A DNA stretch of 64,000 nucleotides, taken from contig NZ_JNIQ01000001.1 of NCBI RefSeq assembly GCF_000702585.1, positions 2,636,001-2,700,000 of the forward strand, read 5' to 3'. The stretch's first letter is position 1. Every line of letters begins with the position of its first letter. Below are positions 1 through 8,755 of the stretch, in pieces. A program made the position numbers and the translations under genes. This DNA is from Exiguobacterium aurantiacum DSM 6208. GTDB lineage: Bacteria; Bacillota; Bacilli; Exiguobacteriales; Exiguobacteriaceae. A model generated the notes under the pieces. The model was not told where the DNA came from and did no database searches. It was given only the letters and a program-made list of their open reading frames with translations.

Positions 1-1204
1 CGTCGAGCAAGATGAGCTCGGTTTTAAGCGCCCGAAACACCGGTTCTTCCCGGTATCCACGCAAAGCGACCTCGATCGCCGCTTTCAGTAGTTCGACGAC
101 AGGATGATCGAGCATCGGCTGCCGTTCGTCCAGGAAGAACGGCAACGCCGCCTTCTGGAGTGCCTGTGAGGCCAAGTCGCCGTATTCTTCGAGTGAACGC
201 GACACGAACGCGATGTCCCGATACCGGAAGTTCTCTTCCCGGACGAGCCGCATCACTTCTCGTACCGCCGCCTCGACTTCGACGGACCGATCGACAGCCG
301 CTTCAAGTGTGACATGGTTTTCTTCTCGTGTGTACGGTGCTGCCGTCACGTGACCGAACGTCGCCTCGAGGTAAGCGAGGCTCGGGTGGGTGAACCGTCG
401 CACCCCTTCGTGTGGCACATCGGTCGCACGGATTTGCCGTTCGGCGAGCAGCTCTTTGAACCGCATGATCGTTCGCTGCGTCGGTCCAAAGAGCGGATGT
501 GGGCGATAGAGGGATTCCGGGTCGATCGTCAACAACACGGAGAGCGGCGCTTTTTCCGCCAAGGCAGTGAGAACGGCGAGCTCTTGCTCGGAAAACTCGT
601 TGAACCCGTCGACGTAAAACTCGGTGCCCGCAAGGTCGACTTCGGGCAACAGCCCGAGCATGACATTGAAGTAGTCTTCGGCGTGGAGTGCCTTGCCGGC
701 TGTCATCGACAAGAAGCCTTCGTACAGGATCGATAAGTCTTGAAGCTTCAACGCGCGGTGCTTGTCTTGCTCGCTCAGCCGAAGCAACTGTTCCGGGTCG
801 ACTAGCCCCCGCTTCAACAGCGTGATCAAATCATTCAACTCTTCATAAAAGCCATATTGGTTCATCGTCCGGCGGAACAGCGTCAGCCGTTCCTCGTTCA
901 TCTCGACGACACGGCGCAACAACAGGTGCGTCCCCGTCTGGTCTAAAAATTGCTCGGTCGAGATGCCGTGATCGCGCATCATTAAAAAGGCGAGACGACG
1001 CATCGACAGTACTTGCACCCGGGTCGACCCGGTCAAGCCGTCGGTCATCGCCATCTTCCGTTCCATCTCAAACGACATTTGATCCGGGACCAACAAATAG
1101 ATGGTCGGTCCGCTCGGGTCGCGCTTCAGCTCTTCGATGATGCGCCCAATCATCCATTCGCTCTTGCCGCTGCCCGAACGTCCGACGTGAAAAGTGACCG
1201 TCAT
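1..1204 (-). CDS. addB: ATP-dependent nuclease/helicase subunit B, N-terminal part
   Basis: The first ~401 codons are visible; the gene runs off the left edge. The start at 1204 opens with a P-loop, G8-R-S-G-S-G-K-S15, followed by a text typical of AddB (residues ~30-45 YLLVPDQMSFEMERKM; later a run on inflexible helicase-like folds). AddB pairs with AddA in the Gram-positive counterpart of RecBCD, resecting double-strand ends and recognising Chi with a nuclease domain and Fe-S cluster near its C-terminus, which lie outside this window. The gene is divergent from the hemoglobin gene. A RecB-like protein of another family is unlikely given the N-terminal motif pattern. Partial, reliable identification. 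Confidence 0.85.
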   Translation of the reverse strand, partial: MTVTFHVGRSGSGKSEWMIGRIIEELKRDPSGPTIYLLVPDQMSFEMERKMAMTDGLTGSTRVQVLSMRRLAFLMMRDHGISTEQFLDQTGTHLLLRRVVEMNEERLTLFRRTMNQYGFYEELNDLITLLKRGLVDPEQLLRLSEQDKHRALKLQDLSILYEGFLSMTAGKALHAEDYFNVMLGLLPEVDLAGTEFYVDGFNEFSEQELAVLTALAEKAPLSVLLTIDPESLYRPHPLFGPTQRTIMRFKELLAERQIRATDVPHEGVRRFTHPSLAYLEATFGHVTAAPYTREENHVTLEAAVDRSVEVEAAVREVMRLVREENFRYRDIAFVSRSLEEYGDLASQALQKAALPFFLDERQPMLDHPVVELLKAAIEVALRGYREEPVFRALKTELILLD

Positions 1205-1362
1205 TTAGGCGAACACCCCTTCCCTTTTTTCTTTATTATGACGCATCCACATCCGTTTGTAGAGGGAAACCTCCTCTCAACCTTGGAAGAAAAATACCCA
1301 ACCCTTCTCAGTCCCATTTGGCGCTTGTTTCGATTAGACTAGACGTATGAGGGGGATGAGCA

Positions 1363-1743
1363 ATGAGTGCATACGAACAATTCGGCGGCGAACGCGGCGT
1401 CTCGCAACTCGTGGAGGCGTTTTACGATCTCGTCTATGCCGATCCAGTATTATTGCCGCTGTTTCCAGATGACAAAGAGCGGGTAAAACAACATCAGTTT
1501 GAATTTTTGACACAGCTGCTCGGAGGACCGAAGCTGTATACGGATCGTCGTGGTGGCGGCAACTTGGCGATGATCCATCGGGACCATCCGATTTCTGAGA
1601 CACACGCCGGGCACTGGCTCGGTTGCATGGAGCAAGCACTGAAGACGGTCGATGCGCCGGAAGCGGTCAAACGCCAGTTGTTCCATCGATTGATCATGTC
1701 GTCGTCGAACGTCGTCCGTGTCTGCTCGCACCATTTTGAGTAG
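1363..1743 (+). CDS. group II truncated hemoglobin (YjbI/GlbO type)
   Basis: A 126-residue protein with the 2-on-2 truncated globin pattern. Visible are the helix B Phe-Tyr pair (F20, Y21), the GGP turn (54-56) ending helix E, the probable proximal heme histidine H72 in MIHRDHPI, and the group II tryptophan W85 in HWLGCM. The family binds O2 or NO and is linked to redox defence; the physiological role here is inferred. A GAGGGGG Shine-Dalgarno sequence lies about 8 bases before the ATG. In Bacillus yjbI neighbours a thioredoxin-like adaptor gene (yjbH), which is not next to it here. The gene appears monocistronic, with a promoter in the 158-bp region shared with addB. Confidence 0.88.
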   Translation: MSAYEQFGGERGVSQLVEAFYDLVYADPVLLPLFPDDKERVKQHQFEFLTQLLGGPKLYTDRRGGGNLAMIHRDHPISETHAGHWLGCMEQALKTVDAPEAVKRQLFHRLIMSSSNVVRVCSHHFE

Positions 1744-1797
1744 TCAGCCTTTCAAAAAGCGGGTATGATAAGAAAGTAAGTAAAGGAGGTCGTTGTC

Positions 1798-2151
1798 ATG
1801 ACAGAAGAAGAGAAGAAAGAAGCCGTTTCCTCTGAGGAAGAAACGGAAGAAGTCGAGCCTACGGCTGTCCTCGCCGATGCACTCGATGAGGACGAAGAAG
1901 AGGATCAACCCGAAGAAAAGAACATGGACCACATTAAAGGTGTGTTCAACTATATGCATGAGAACGGACGGGAGTATCGGGTCGTCTTTTATAACGACCG
2001 TAAAAACCTCGTCTTCCGCGAACTCGGGAACGGAAAAGTCGAATTCGTCGGCCGTTTCACGGACGACGCATACGATGAAGAAAACGAAGACGAGATGCGC
2101 GAACTCGGTGAACGTGAACTGAACCGCATCCTCGCCGACCGACTCAAATAA
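1798..2151 (+). CDS. acidic uncharacterised protein (possible DUF1292-like)
   Basis: A 117-residue, highly acidic protein. Residues 1-40 are almost all Glu, Asp and small residues (low complexity), followed by a compact beta-rich segment (about 50-85, EYRVVFYNDRKNLVFREL) and an acidic helical tail. The start has an ideal AAAGGAGG ribosome binding site 7 bases upstream. The shape (acidic leader plus small beta domain) recalls DUF1292 proteins such as YrzB, but I cannot confirm membership. It lies 54 bp after the hemoglobin gene and may be co-transcribed; the hairpin at 2150-2175 ends the unit. No catalytic or metal-binding motif is visible. Confidence 0.6.
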   Translation: MTEEEKKEAVSSEEETEEVEPTAVLADALDEDEEEDQPEEKNMDHIKGVFNYMHENGREYRVVFYNDRKNLVFRELGNGKVEFVGRFTDDAYDEENEDEMRELGERELNRILADRLK

Positions 2152-2175
2152 AAAATCGCCCGCGGGCGATTTTTT
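2150..2175. terminator. bidirectional intrinsic terminator
   Basis: AATCGCCCGCGGGCGATT palindrome flanked by A-run and T-run, shared by the convergent genes at 1798-2151 and 2174-2584. Confidence 0.85.
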
Positions 2176-2584
2176 ATTTTTTCTTGTTTTGTTTTTTCTT
2201 ACGGAGCGCATAAATCGCACCGGCGATGCCTCCGGCGACCGCAATGCCGGCCATGACCGGAACGAGCACTTTCTTCGTCGGAATCATCTCTCTCACCCGC
2301 TCATACGGCGTCGGCACCGACAGTTCGAGATGTACGGCCGCCTCCCCGTGACCGTGTGCCCGTGCTTTGCGGGCCGCATCGGTGATGACGACTCGTCCCG
2401 TCGTATAGCGACGGTTGCCATGCTCATCCGTATATGGACGGCGAACCCGTTTCACACCACGCACCGTCTTGCCTCGAGCGGCATCCGGACGGACGACACG
2501 TTCACTCGTCCATGCCCGTCCCCCTGTCGCACTATAAGCCGGGCGAATCGTCCGGCGATTTAACCATGTGTATGAATCATTCAT
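2174..2584 (-). CDS. basic membrane-anchored orphan protein
   Basis: A 136-residue protein not recognised as a known family. The ATG at 2584 is preferred over the in-frame ATG 54 bases upstream because GGAGGG lies about 8 bases before it. Residues 1-90 are strongly basic (many Arg, repeated T-x-R and V-V-R-P turns). A single hydrophobic segment near residues 107-130 (VLVPVMAGIAVAGGIAGAIYAL) is followed by a Lys-rich tail (RKKKQNKKK), giving a tail-anchored layout with the basic part probably cytoplasmic. It may bind nucleic acid or acidic lipids, which is inference from charge alone. It is transcribed alone and converges on the acidic-protein gene. Confidence 0.6.
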   Translation of the reverse strand: MNDSYTWLNRRTIRPAYSATGGRAWTSERVVRPDAARGKTVRGVKRVRRPYTDEHGNRRYTTGRVVITDAARKARAHGHGEAAVHLELSVPTPYERVREMIPTKKVLVPVMAGIAVAGGIAGAIYALRKKKQNKKK

Positions 2585-2681
2585 CGTTGATTCCCTCCAA
2601 TATTGTGAAGTCCTTCTCTTATTATACCCATAGAGCATCTCAAAAAAACATCTCTCCCGTTACCGAAGCAAGAAGACAGAC

Positions 2682-2708
2682 AAAAGACCGGCACGACGGC
2701 CGGTCTCA
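2682..2708 (-). terminator. terminator of the RND exporter gene
   Basis: On the minus strand AGACCGGC-CGTC-GTGCCGGTCT is followed by a short T-run just after the stop codon at 2711. Confidence 0.75.
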
Positions 2709-2710
2709 AG

Positions 2711-5700
2711 TCATTCCGTGAACGGTTTGTCACGGTGGCGACGTTTCGCCAAAATCAAGTAGTACGCCGGCACGAGGACGAGTGTCAGAATCGTCGAGAA
2801 CATGATCCCGGAGACGATTCCAATCGCGAGCGGCTTAAAGAGCGGGTCACTGCCGAGGGCGACCGGCAACAAGGCGACGACCGCCGTGAGTGCCGTCAGC
2901 AAGATCGGACGGATCCGGGCACGGCCCGCCTCATACACGGCCGTCGTGACCGCCATCCCTTGGCGAATGCCCTGCTCGATGAATTCAAACAAGACGACCG
3001 CATTCCGAACGACGATCCCGGCGAGCGAGACCATCCCCATCGAGGCCATGAAACTAAACGGTGTCTGCGTCACGAACAGACCGACGACCGCACCGGCGAT
3101 GGCCAAGTAAATCGTGAACAAGACGAGTAGCGGCAAGGACAACGAGTTGAACTGGAACGCGATAATCAAGAAGATCAAGAACAAGACGACGACGAACAGC
3201 GTCGCGAGTTCAAGGAAGAACTCGTTTTGTGTATCACTCGACCCGGTCTGGGCGAATGAGATCCCATCGTCAGTCAAGCCGGCCTGTGCGTCTTCTAGCA
3301 CGCGGTCGACGTCCGACTTGAACGCTTCCTCGTCCATCCCTTCGGTCGGATAGATGCGAAGCGTGACCGTCCGCTCTCCGTTCTCCCGTGGGATTTGTTG
3401 AATTTGCTCGGTCGTCGTCTCCGTGACGAACGTACTGAGCGGAGCGACCGGGGGACCTGTCTCTGCCTCGACCGGAACGAGAATGTCGTCTAGCGCGAGC
3501 GCCTCACGATTGGCTTCGGCATCGATGACGATTTTAACGTCCCGTTGCTCGATTCCATCATCGAACGTACCGATCGGGACACCGTCCGAGACGAGACGAA
3601 TCTGATCGCTGATCGTCTTCGCCGTCACACCGGCCGACGCCATCGCTTCACGGTCGAGTTCATACGTGAGCGTCTGGAACGGCTCTTTAATGTCGTCGAG
3701 AACGAGGGCACCGTCAATCGCCTCGAGCTCGGCTTTCACCGTGTCCCGGGCGTCAACGAGCTGGTCGATCGTCTCCCCGCGCATCGTGAACTCGACCGGA
3801 GCCGAAGCCGGCGGTCCTTGTTGCTGCGTTTCTAAGAAAATTTCCGCATCGGGATAATTTTCACGCAGTTGGGTCGTGTAACGGTCGATCAGTTGAATCG
3901 CGTCGATTCGGTCATTATCGACGCGGACGACGATTTGTCCTGTGTTTTCCCCTGACTGGTCAAGCCCGCCCGTGAACAGGCTCGGTAGCCCGCCACCAGC
4001 GAAGACGGACGTCTCGACGACACCGTCTACGTCTTGGAATTCGGCTTCCATCTGTTGCAAGCGGCGTTCCGTCTCTTCAAGGTTCGTCTGGACCGGGAAC
4101 GTGACGCTCGTCACGACTTCCGGCCGGTTCGCCGCCGGGAAGAACTCGAACGGCGTCAATAAGATGAGACCGTAGAGTGCCGTCGTGATGACGAATCCGA
4201 CGAGGCCAAACGTCCATGGCCGTTTCGCGACGACAGGGAGCAATTTGTCCGCATAGAAGTTACTCAACCGATTGAGCGGTCCGCCGAGCCATCCCGGCTC
4301 GCGTTTCGAGACGCGGACTTGCTTCCGGTTCAACCAATATTGCGCGATCGGGACGAGCGTCAAACTGATGACCATCGACGCGAGCACCGACAAGGCGAGC
4401 ACGGTCGGAAGGGCCCGGATGAAGTTCCCGTTCGCTCCTGAAAGCAAGGTGAGCGGTAAGAAAGCGAAGACGACGGCGAGCGTCGACGTGACGATCGACC
4501 CCCACACTTCCTTCGTTCCGCGAACGGCCCCGAGCATCGCCGAGTCCCCTTTCCGGTAGCGGCGCAAAATATTGTCGTTGACGACGATGGCGTCATCGAC
4601 GAGAATCCCGAGCGCGATGATCGCGCCGATGATTGAGATTTGGTTCAAATCGACCCCGGTGAAGCGAAGCGGGATCAAAGCGAGCAAGAACGAGAGCGGG
4701 ATCGCCAAACTGACGATAAGGGATCCCGTAAACGTCAAGCCAATCGTCGTCACGACAATGACCGCGATCATCGCAATCAAAAATTCGCGTGTGAGCGAGG
4801 AGAAGATCGCATCGACCGCTTTCGCCTGGTCAGAATAGGTGACGAGCTCGACGCTGTCGAGGTCCCCGACTTCCGAGGCGACGACTGCGTCGACCCGTTC
4901 CTGAAGCGTCGGGATGTCTTGGCCCGGCTCAATCGTCACCGTGAACGAGACGGCCGGCTTTCCGTCGAGCGAGACGAGATCGGTCACCGCTTTCGGCGCT
5001 TCCTCGACCGTACCGACGTCTGCGAGCAACACCGGCTCTCCTTCGAACGATCCGACGACGACTTGGTCCATGTCATTGACATTCGTCAGGCTATCGATCG
5101 CAAGCTGATAGATGCCATCTTCCGTCGATTGACGGCCGAGTGGCGTCGTCTTGTATTCTTCATTGATGGCCGTCAACACGTCCGGGAAGGCGAGCTGACG
5201 TTCCCCAAGCGCTTCCGAGTCGAGTGAGACGACAAACTCTGTTTCCGGAAGCCCTTTGATCGTCACGCCCGTCACACCGGTCGTACGTAACAGGCGTTCT
5301 TCTAACTGTTCGACGTTTCCTCGAATCGTCTCAAGCGATTCGCGGTCATCCGCCGTCAACAAGTAAGACGCGACTGGGAGTTGACCAACGGAATCGTTGA
5401 CAGTCGGCGCGAGTGCCTCTTCCGGCAGACGCGACTGTGCATCCGACACGGCTTGGCGCACGTTCGCCTGGAGTTCGGATTTGTTCACGCCGTCCTCATA
5501 TTCGACCGTGATGTTCGAGAACTCGGACGCCGAAAGTGATGTGACGTTCTCCACCCCTTCGATGCTCCTTAATTCGTCCTCGAGCACGCTCGTGACGTTT
5601 CGTTCGACCGCCTCAGCAGTCGCCCCTGGATATGGCGTCTGGACGAGCACGATGTTGATGCTCGTTTCTGGGATTTCACGCTTCGGCAATTGGAAGAACG

Positions 5701-5779
5701 TGAGCACGCCGACGATGATTGCGACGAGTAAAAACACGATGACGAGTTTTCCTCGCTCAATCATTTGTTGAAAAAACAT
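2711..5779 (-). CDS. RND family efflux transporter permease (SwrC/YerP-like)
   Basis: A 1022-residue inner-membrane exporter of the AcrB/HAE fold: TM1 at about residues 12-31, a large extracellular porter loop (~35-330), a TM2-6 bundle with the RND signature GILVDDAIVVND in TM4 (about residues 395-405), a second large loop (~555-840) and TM8-12. The Asp pair in TM4 is the expected proton-relay site. GAGGGG lies 7 bases before the ATG. In Bacillus the homologue SwrC (YerP, ~1065 aa) exports surfactin and acriflavine. No periplasmic adaptor or outer-membrane partner is encoded nearby, as expected for a monoderm. The substrate is unknown. The gene stands alone, with comK ending 87 bp upstream. 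Confidence 0.88.
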   Translation of the reverse strand: MFFQQMIERGKLVIVFLLVAIIVGVLTFFQLPKREIPETSINIVLVQTPYPGATAEAVERNVTSVLEDELRSIEGVENVTSLSASEFSNITVEYEDGVNKSELQANVRQAVSDAQSRLPEEALAPTVNDSVGQLPVASYLLTADDRESLETIRGNVEQLEERLLRTTGVTGVTIKGLPETEFVVSLDSEALGERQLAFPDVLTAINEEYKTTPLGRQSTEDGIYQLAIDSLTNVNDMDQVVVGSFEGEPVLLADVGTVEEAPKAVTDLVSLDGKPAVSFTVTIEPGQDIPTLQERVDAVVASEVGDLDSVELVTYSDQAKAVDAIFSSLTREFLIAMIAVIVVTTIGLTFTGSLIVSLAIPLSFLLALIPLRFTGVDLNQISIIGAIIALGILVDDAIVVNDNILRRYRKGDSAMLGAVRGTKEVWGSIVTSTLAVVFAFLPLTLLSGANGNFIRALPTVLALSVLASMVISLTLVPIAQYWLNRKQVRVSKREPGWLGGPLNRLSNFYADKLLPVVAKRPWTFGLVGFVITTALYGLILLTPFEFFPAANRPEVVTSVTFPVQTNLEETERRLQQMEAEFQDVDGVVETSVFAGGGLPSLFTGGLDQSGENTGQIVVRVDNDRIDAIQLIDRYTTQLRENYPDAEIFLETQQQGPPASAPVEFTMRGETIDQLVDARDTVKAELEAIDGALVLDDIKEPFQTLTYELDREAMASAGVTAKTISDQIRLVSDGVPIGTFDDGIEQRDVKIVIDAEANREALALDDILVPVEAETGPPVAPLSTFVTETTTEQIQQIPRENGERTVTLRIYPTEGMDEEAFKSDVDRVLEDAQAGLTDDGISFAQTGSSDTQNEFFLELATLFVVVLFLIFLIIAFQFNSLSLPLLVLFTIYLAIAGAVVGLFVTQTPFSFMASMGMVSLAGIVVRNAVVLFEFIEQGIRQGMAVTTAVYEAGRARIRPILLTALTAVVALLPVALGSDPLFKPLAIGIVSGIMFSTILTLVLVPAYYLILAKRRHRDKPFTE

Positions 5780-5866
5780 ATGGACCCCTCGCTTTCAGAT
5801 AATGTGCAAATACACATATGAACTATTCTTCTTCATCATAGAGGGGTTCACATTTGATTTCAATCT

Positions 5867-6337
5867 TTACGTGCGGCTGAATGTGCTGTTGTGAATTCGT
5901 TTTTGGAACGCATAGGAGATTTCAATCGAGCGCTGTTTTTGACGCGAGACGGTATGGTCCGACACGTTCACTTCGACGGATTCGCCGGTCAAGAATTGGA
6001 TGCGCGTCCCGTCCTGACAACGTTTAATATCGGTGACGTGCTGGAAATTGATCCACGCACAATCTGGACTTTCCTTGGCGATGGTCGGGAAAAAGACGGC
6101 ATCCGCGTGCCAGTCCATGACGACCGGCGTCTTGCGATGCGGACCGAGCACGTATCGCGCCGCCTCGATTCGTCCTTGTATGCTCGACCCATAATAGAGA
6201 CAGGCCGTCTCGAGCAAATGCATCGGTGAACCTTTCAGCCGATGTACCCCGTCTGGCTGATAGACGAGCGTCTCGGCCTCCCCATACTCGTTAAATACCG
6301 GAAGCAAAGCTCTAGTGTCATTCGTCAACTGCGTCAT
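5867..6337 (-). CDS. comK: competence transcription factor ComK
   Basis: A 156-residue protein with the ComK core: YYGSSIQGR (about residues 48-56), the hydrophobic stretch VVMDWHADAVFFPT and PDCAWINFQHV near 90-105, matching the Bacillus pattern FFGSSYAGR...FLFPT...CGWISHVHV. ComK binds AT-boxes (two AAAA-N5-TTTT pairs) and activates DNA-uptake and recombination genes. The start at 6337 is preferred: GGAGG sits 8 bases upstream, and the ATG at 6352 overlaps that ribosome binding site. It lies downstream of cssS but behind a terminator (6432-6460), so it should have its own promoter in 6338-6430. No ComK box was found there. Confidence 0.88.
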   Translation of the reverse strand: MTQLTNDTRALLPVFNEYGEAETLVYQPDGVHRLKGSPMHLLETACLYYGSSIQGRIEAARYVLGPHRKTPVVMDWHADAVFFPTIAKESPDCAWINFQHVTDIKRCQDGTRIQFLTGESVEVNVSDHTVSRQKQRSIEISYAFQKRIHNSTFSRT

Positions 6338-6431
6338 CTGTTCATCCTCCATACCGTTTAATGTGACTTACACGTTAGTCATACCAAGTTCTTCATCGAA
6401 GCAGCAAATCGTGTTTTCACATTGCCCAACT

Positions 6432-6460
6432 AAAAAACCAGCCGACATCGGCTGGTTTTT
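6432..6460 (-). terminator. terminator of cssRS
   Basis: ACCAGCCGA-CAT-TCGGCTGGT-type hairpin with T-run on the minus strand, directly after cssS and before comK. Confidence 0.85.
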
Positions 6461-6466
6461 GAAAAA

Positions 6467-7840
6467 TCAAGCATCTGAATTTGAATTTTGGATTGGTTTC
6501 AGCTGCGGGAAGCGGAATCGGACAGCAACTCCGTTCGAAGTATTTCCTAGCGTGACCTCTCCTTGATGGAGCGTCACGATGCGTTGGACGATGAACAGTC
6601 CGAGACCAAACTTCCCTTGTTTCCCTCGGGAGAACTGATGGAACAAATCAAGGTTTTCGTCGACAGGCGGACCGTCGTTTTTGATCGTGACGCTGATTTC
6701 CCCGCCCGTCCGCGCGAGTTCGATTTGGATCGTCGACTCGGCGTAACGGAGCGCGTTGTCGAGCACGTTCTCAAAGGCGACACGGATCTGTTCGCCGTCC
6801 CCTAACATCTCGCCGGCGTGACCGGTGATAGTCCAGTCCAGGTCACCGCGCAGCTTGAAGCGGGCGACGAGCAGTTCCATCAACTTATCAACGTTGATCG
6901 TCTCAAGCCGCATCTCCTGGCCTTTGAAGTACTCGAGTTTTGTGACGTACAGCAAGTCGACGACCTTTTTCTCGAGACGGGATGCCTCTTCGTCGATGAC
7001 TTCAGCCGATCCTTTCAAGTCACCGGTCGGATAAATCCCGTCTCCGATGGACTGGGCATAACCACGGATGACCATGATCGGAGTCTTCAAGTCGTGCGAG
7101 ATGTTTTGGAGCAACGCCTGTTGTGCCAAGTCCTGCTCTTGCAACTCTTGTCGCATCGCATCGATCGACCGGGCCAACTGCCCGAGTTCATCTTCGCGCG
7201 CGAGCGGCAACACCGTCTCCCATTGACGGTTCGAGATTTTTTCAACAGCCCGTTCCATCTCGACGATCGGTTTCGTCAACTCTCGTGACATCCACAACGC
7301 TGGGATTAGCGAGAGCAAGCTGATCACACCGATCAAGATCGAGATGCGCCAAAAGAGCGTCGAGACAAGCTCTCGGCGATAAGCATCCCATGCGTACGAT
7401 GCCTGGTAGATGGTCGTCCCATCATACTCATTTTGACGGATGATGTAATAGACGTCTTCTCCATCGATCGTCGTCTGGTATTTCTCGATCTCCCCCGTCT
7501 GTTCGATCGCTTCGCGGTACATCCGGTTCGTCAGTTCGAGCGGGGCCGACCCGTAAATGATGCGTCCGTTCGGCAAGAAGATGAGCTGGTTGACGGAACG
7601 CGACTCTTGTTGCCTGCGGTCATACTCGATCGGATTACGCGGAATGTTCTCGAGCTCGTTCGTATTTCCAAGGTAATAATCAACGTCTTGCAACGTCTCA
7701 TACACTTGCTCATCGATGAACTGGGCAATCGACGACCGGACCGTGAGCAGGATCATCAACGCGAGCGTGACGATGATCAACAGGATGAGCACCCATATCT
7801 TCCACATGAGCCGCTTCGGCTTGAGCTGCTCGAACATCAT
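6467..7840 (-). CDS. cssS: sensor histidine kinase, CssS-like
   Basis: A 457-residue membrane kinase: TM1 at about residues 13-35, an extracellular sensor domain of ~125 residues, TM2 at ~163-185, HAMP (~186-238), the phospho-acceptor H249 in NISHDLKTP, an N-box FENVLDNALRY, a G1 box NDGPP and the GLGLFIVQRI G2 box. Domain order and length (Bacillus CssS is 451 aa) plus its very CssR-like partner support the secretion-stress system, which senses misfolded exported protein and induces HtrA-type proteases. The ATG at 7840 overlaps the regulator stop codon (ATGA), so the two are translationally coupled. No htrA gene lies in this window. Confidence 0.82.
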   Translation of the reverse strand: MMFEQLKPKRLMWKIWVLILLIIVTLALMILLTVRSSIAQFIDEQVYETLQDVDYYLGNTNELENIPRNPIEYDRRQQESRSVNQLIFLPNGRIIYGSAPLELTNRMYREAIEQTGEIEKYQTTIDGEDVYYIIRQNEYDGTTIYQASYAWDAYRRELVSTLFWRISILIGVISLLSLIPALWMSRELTKPIVEMERAVEKISNRQWETVLPLAREDELGQLARSIDAMRQELQEQDLAQQALLQNISHDLKTPIMVIRGYAQSIGDGIYPTGDLKGSAEVIDEEASRLEKKVVDLLYVTKLEYFKGQEMRLETINVDKLMELLVARFKLRGDLDWTITGHAGEMLGDGEQIRVAFENVLDNALRYAESTIQIELARTGGEISVTIKNDGPPVDENLDLFHQFSRGKQGKFGLGLFIVQRIVTLHQGEVTLGNTSNGVAVRFRFPQLKPIQNSNSDA

Positions 7841-8499
7841 GGTTTGACGAGGCGGTAGCCGACGCCGTAGAGCGTCTCGAGTTCAAGACGATGCAATTTT
7901 TTCCGGAGCCGGCGGACCAAGTCATCGACGACACGGTCGGAGCCGAAGTAGTCGTGTCCCCAAACGCCTTCTAGAATCTGTTCCCGCGATAACGCCGAAC
8001 CCGGGTGTTCTAGAAAGAGGAGCAACAAGTCGAACTCTTTCGACGTCAAATCGATTTCTTCGTCTTCATGCTTGATGAGACGCTTGTCCGGATAAATCGT
8101 ATACTCTCCGTAGTCGATATGTTCGTTCGACTTCGACCCGTACACGCGGTCGATCAACTTCTTCACCCGGATGACGAGTTCGCGCGGTAAAAACGGCTTG
8201 GCGATATAGTCATCGGACCCCATCTCGAGACCGATGATTTTATCGATATCCTCATCGCGTGCCGAAATGAAAATCGTCGGCGTGTTGGCGTTTGTCGCCT
8301 TGATTTGTTTCAATAGTTGGAAGCCGTCAAGGTCCGGCAGCATGATGTCGAGCACCCATAGATCGGGTTCATCCTTAATCGCGGCCTGTGCCGAGACACC
8401 GTCGGAGAACGAGCGGACCCGGTACCCTTCTTGTTCTAAATATGTGACGAGCATTTTATTCAAGTTGATTTCATCGTCGACTAAGTAGATTGTGTACAT
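7837..8499 (-). CDS. cssR: OmpR-family response regulator, CssR-like
   Basis: A 220-residue two-domain regulator: receiver domain (acidic D8, D9, phospho-acceptor D51 in VLDIMLPDLDG, Lys in IAKPFLPRE) and a C-terminal winged helix with GHDYFGSDRVVDDLVRRLRKK, nearly the same as the Bacillus CssR text GHDYFGTDRVVDDLVRRLR. The start at 8499 is chosen because GGAG lies 8 bases upstream; a longer in-frame start at 8532 has none. It is first in a two-gene operon with cssS. Known CssR targets are htrA/htrB-type genes; none is seen here, so local targets are unknown. Confidence 0.88.
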   Translation of the reverse strand: MYTIYLVDDEINLNKMLVTYLEQEGYRVRSFSDGVSAQAAIKDEPDLWVLDIMLPDLDGFQLLKQIKATNANTPTIFISARDEDIDKIIGLEMGSDDYIAKPFLPRELVIRVKKLIDRVYGSKSNEHIDYGEYTIYPDKRLIKHEDEEIDLTSKEFDLLLLFLEHPGSALSREQILEGVWGHDYFGSDRVVDDLVRRLRKKLHRLELETLYGVGYRLVKP

Positions 8500-8601
8500 C
8501 CGATTCACTCCTGCAACGTTTTTACATATCATATCAAATATTTATGGGTGAATGATGGGAATATCACCGCAAAATGACGGTCGAATGTGCGACAAGCACA
8601 C

Positions 8602-8624
8602 AAAAAAAGAGGGTCCCCCCTCTC
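8602..8624 (-). terminator. terminator after the 30-residue peptide gene
   Basis: GAGAGGG-GGG-ACCCTCTTTTTTT on the minus strand, starting at the peptide stop codon. Confidence 0.75.
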
Positions 8625-8716
8625 TATCGGGACGTCTGTTCCCGCAACTTTTGGGCAAGGAAAGCCGTGCCCCCGCTCAGGAGCGCCACCACACCGCTAA
8701 TCATGACGAGTTCCAT
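8624..8716 (-). CDS. 30-residue membrane peptide under a Fur-like box
   Basis: A small open frame of 30 codons: start MELVMISGVVALLSG, a hydrophobic helix at residues 3-21, then a short basic tail (QKLREQTSR). AAGG lies 9 bases before the ATG at 8716; an ATG two codons upstream is too close to it. A promoter-like TTGGGC-N18-TATATT, a Fur-like box at 8736-8755 and a tight terminator frame the gene, which argues for a real transcript. Its size and probable iron control recall Fur-regulated small proteins such as FbpC of Bacillus, and its shape resembles holin-like toxin peptides. No homology is claimed. Confidence 0.5.
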   Translation of the reverse strand: MELVMISGVVALLSGGTAFLAQKLREQTSR

Positions 8717-8735
8717 CACCATCCACCTTCCCATT

Positions 8736-8755
8736 GATACCGATTCTCATTATCA
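8736..8755 (-). promoter_or_regulatory. Fur-like operator
   Basis: On the minus strand GATAATGAGAATCGGTATC matches 15 of 19 bases of the classical Fur box. It lies just downstream of the -10-like TATATT (about 8761-8766), in a position suited to repression of the 30-residue peptide gene. PerR or Zur fit less well. Confidence 0.5.

Noticed and set aside
314..1342. Two long plus-strand open frames over addB
   Set aside because: They are shadows of the minus-strand addB frame, without ribosome binding sites or protein-like composition.
5790..5815. Operator-like repeat ATGTG...CACAT upstream of the RND exporter
   Set aside because: The arms are only five bases and no regulator gene is adjacent; chance is likely.
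6338..6430. ComK boxes upstream of comK
   Set aside because: No AAAA-N5-TTTT pair with the right spacing is present.
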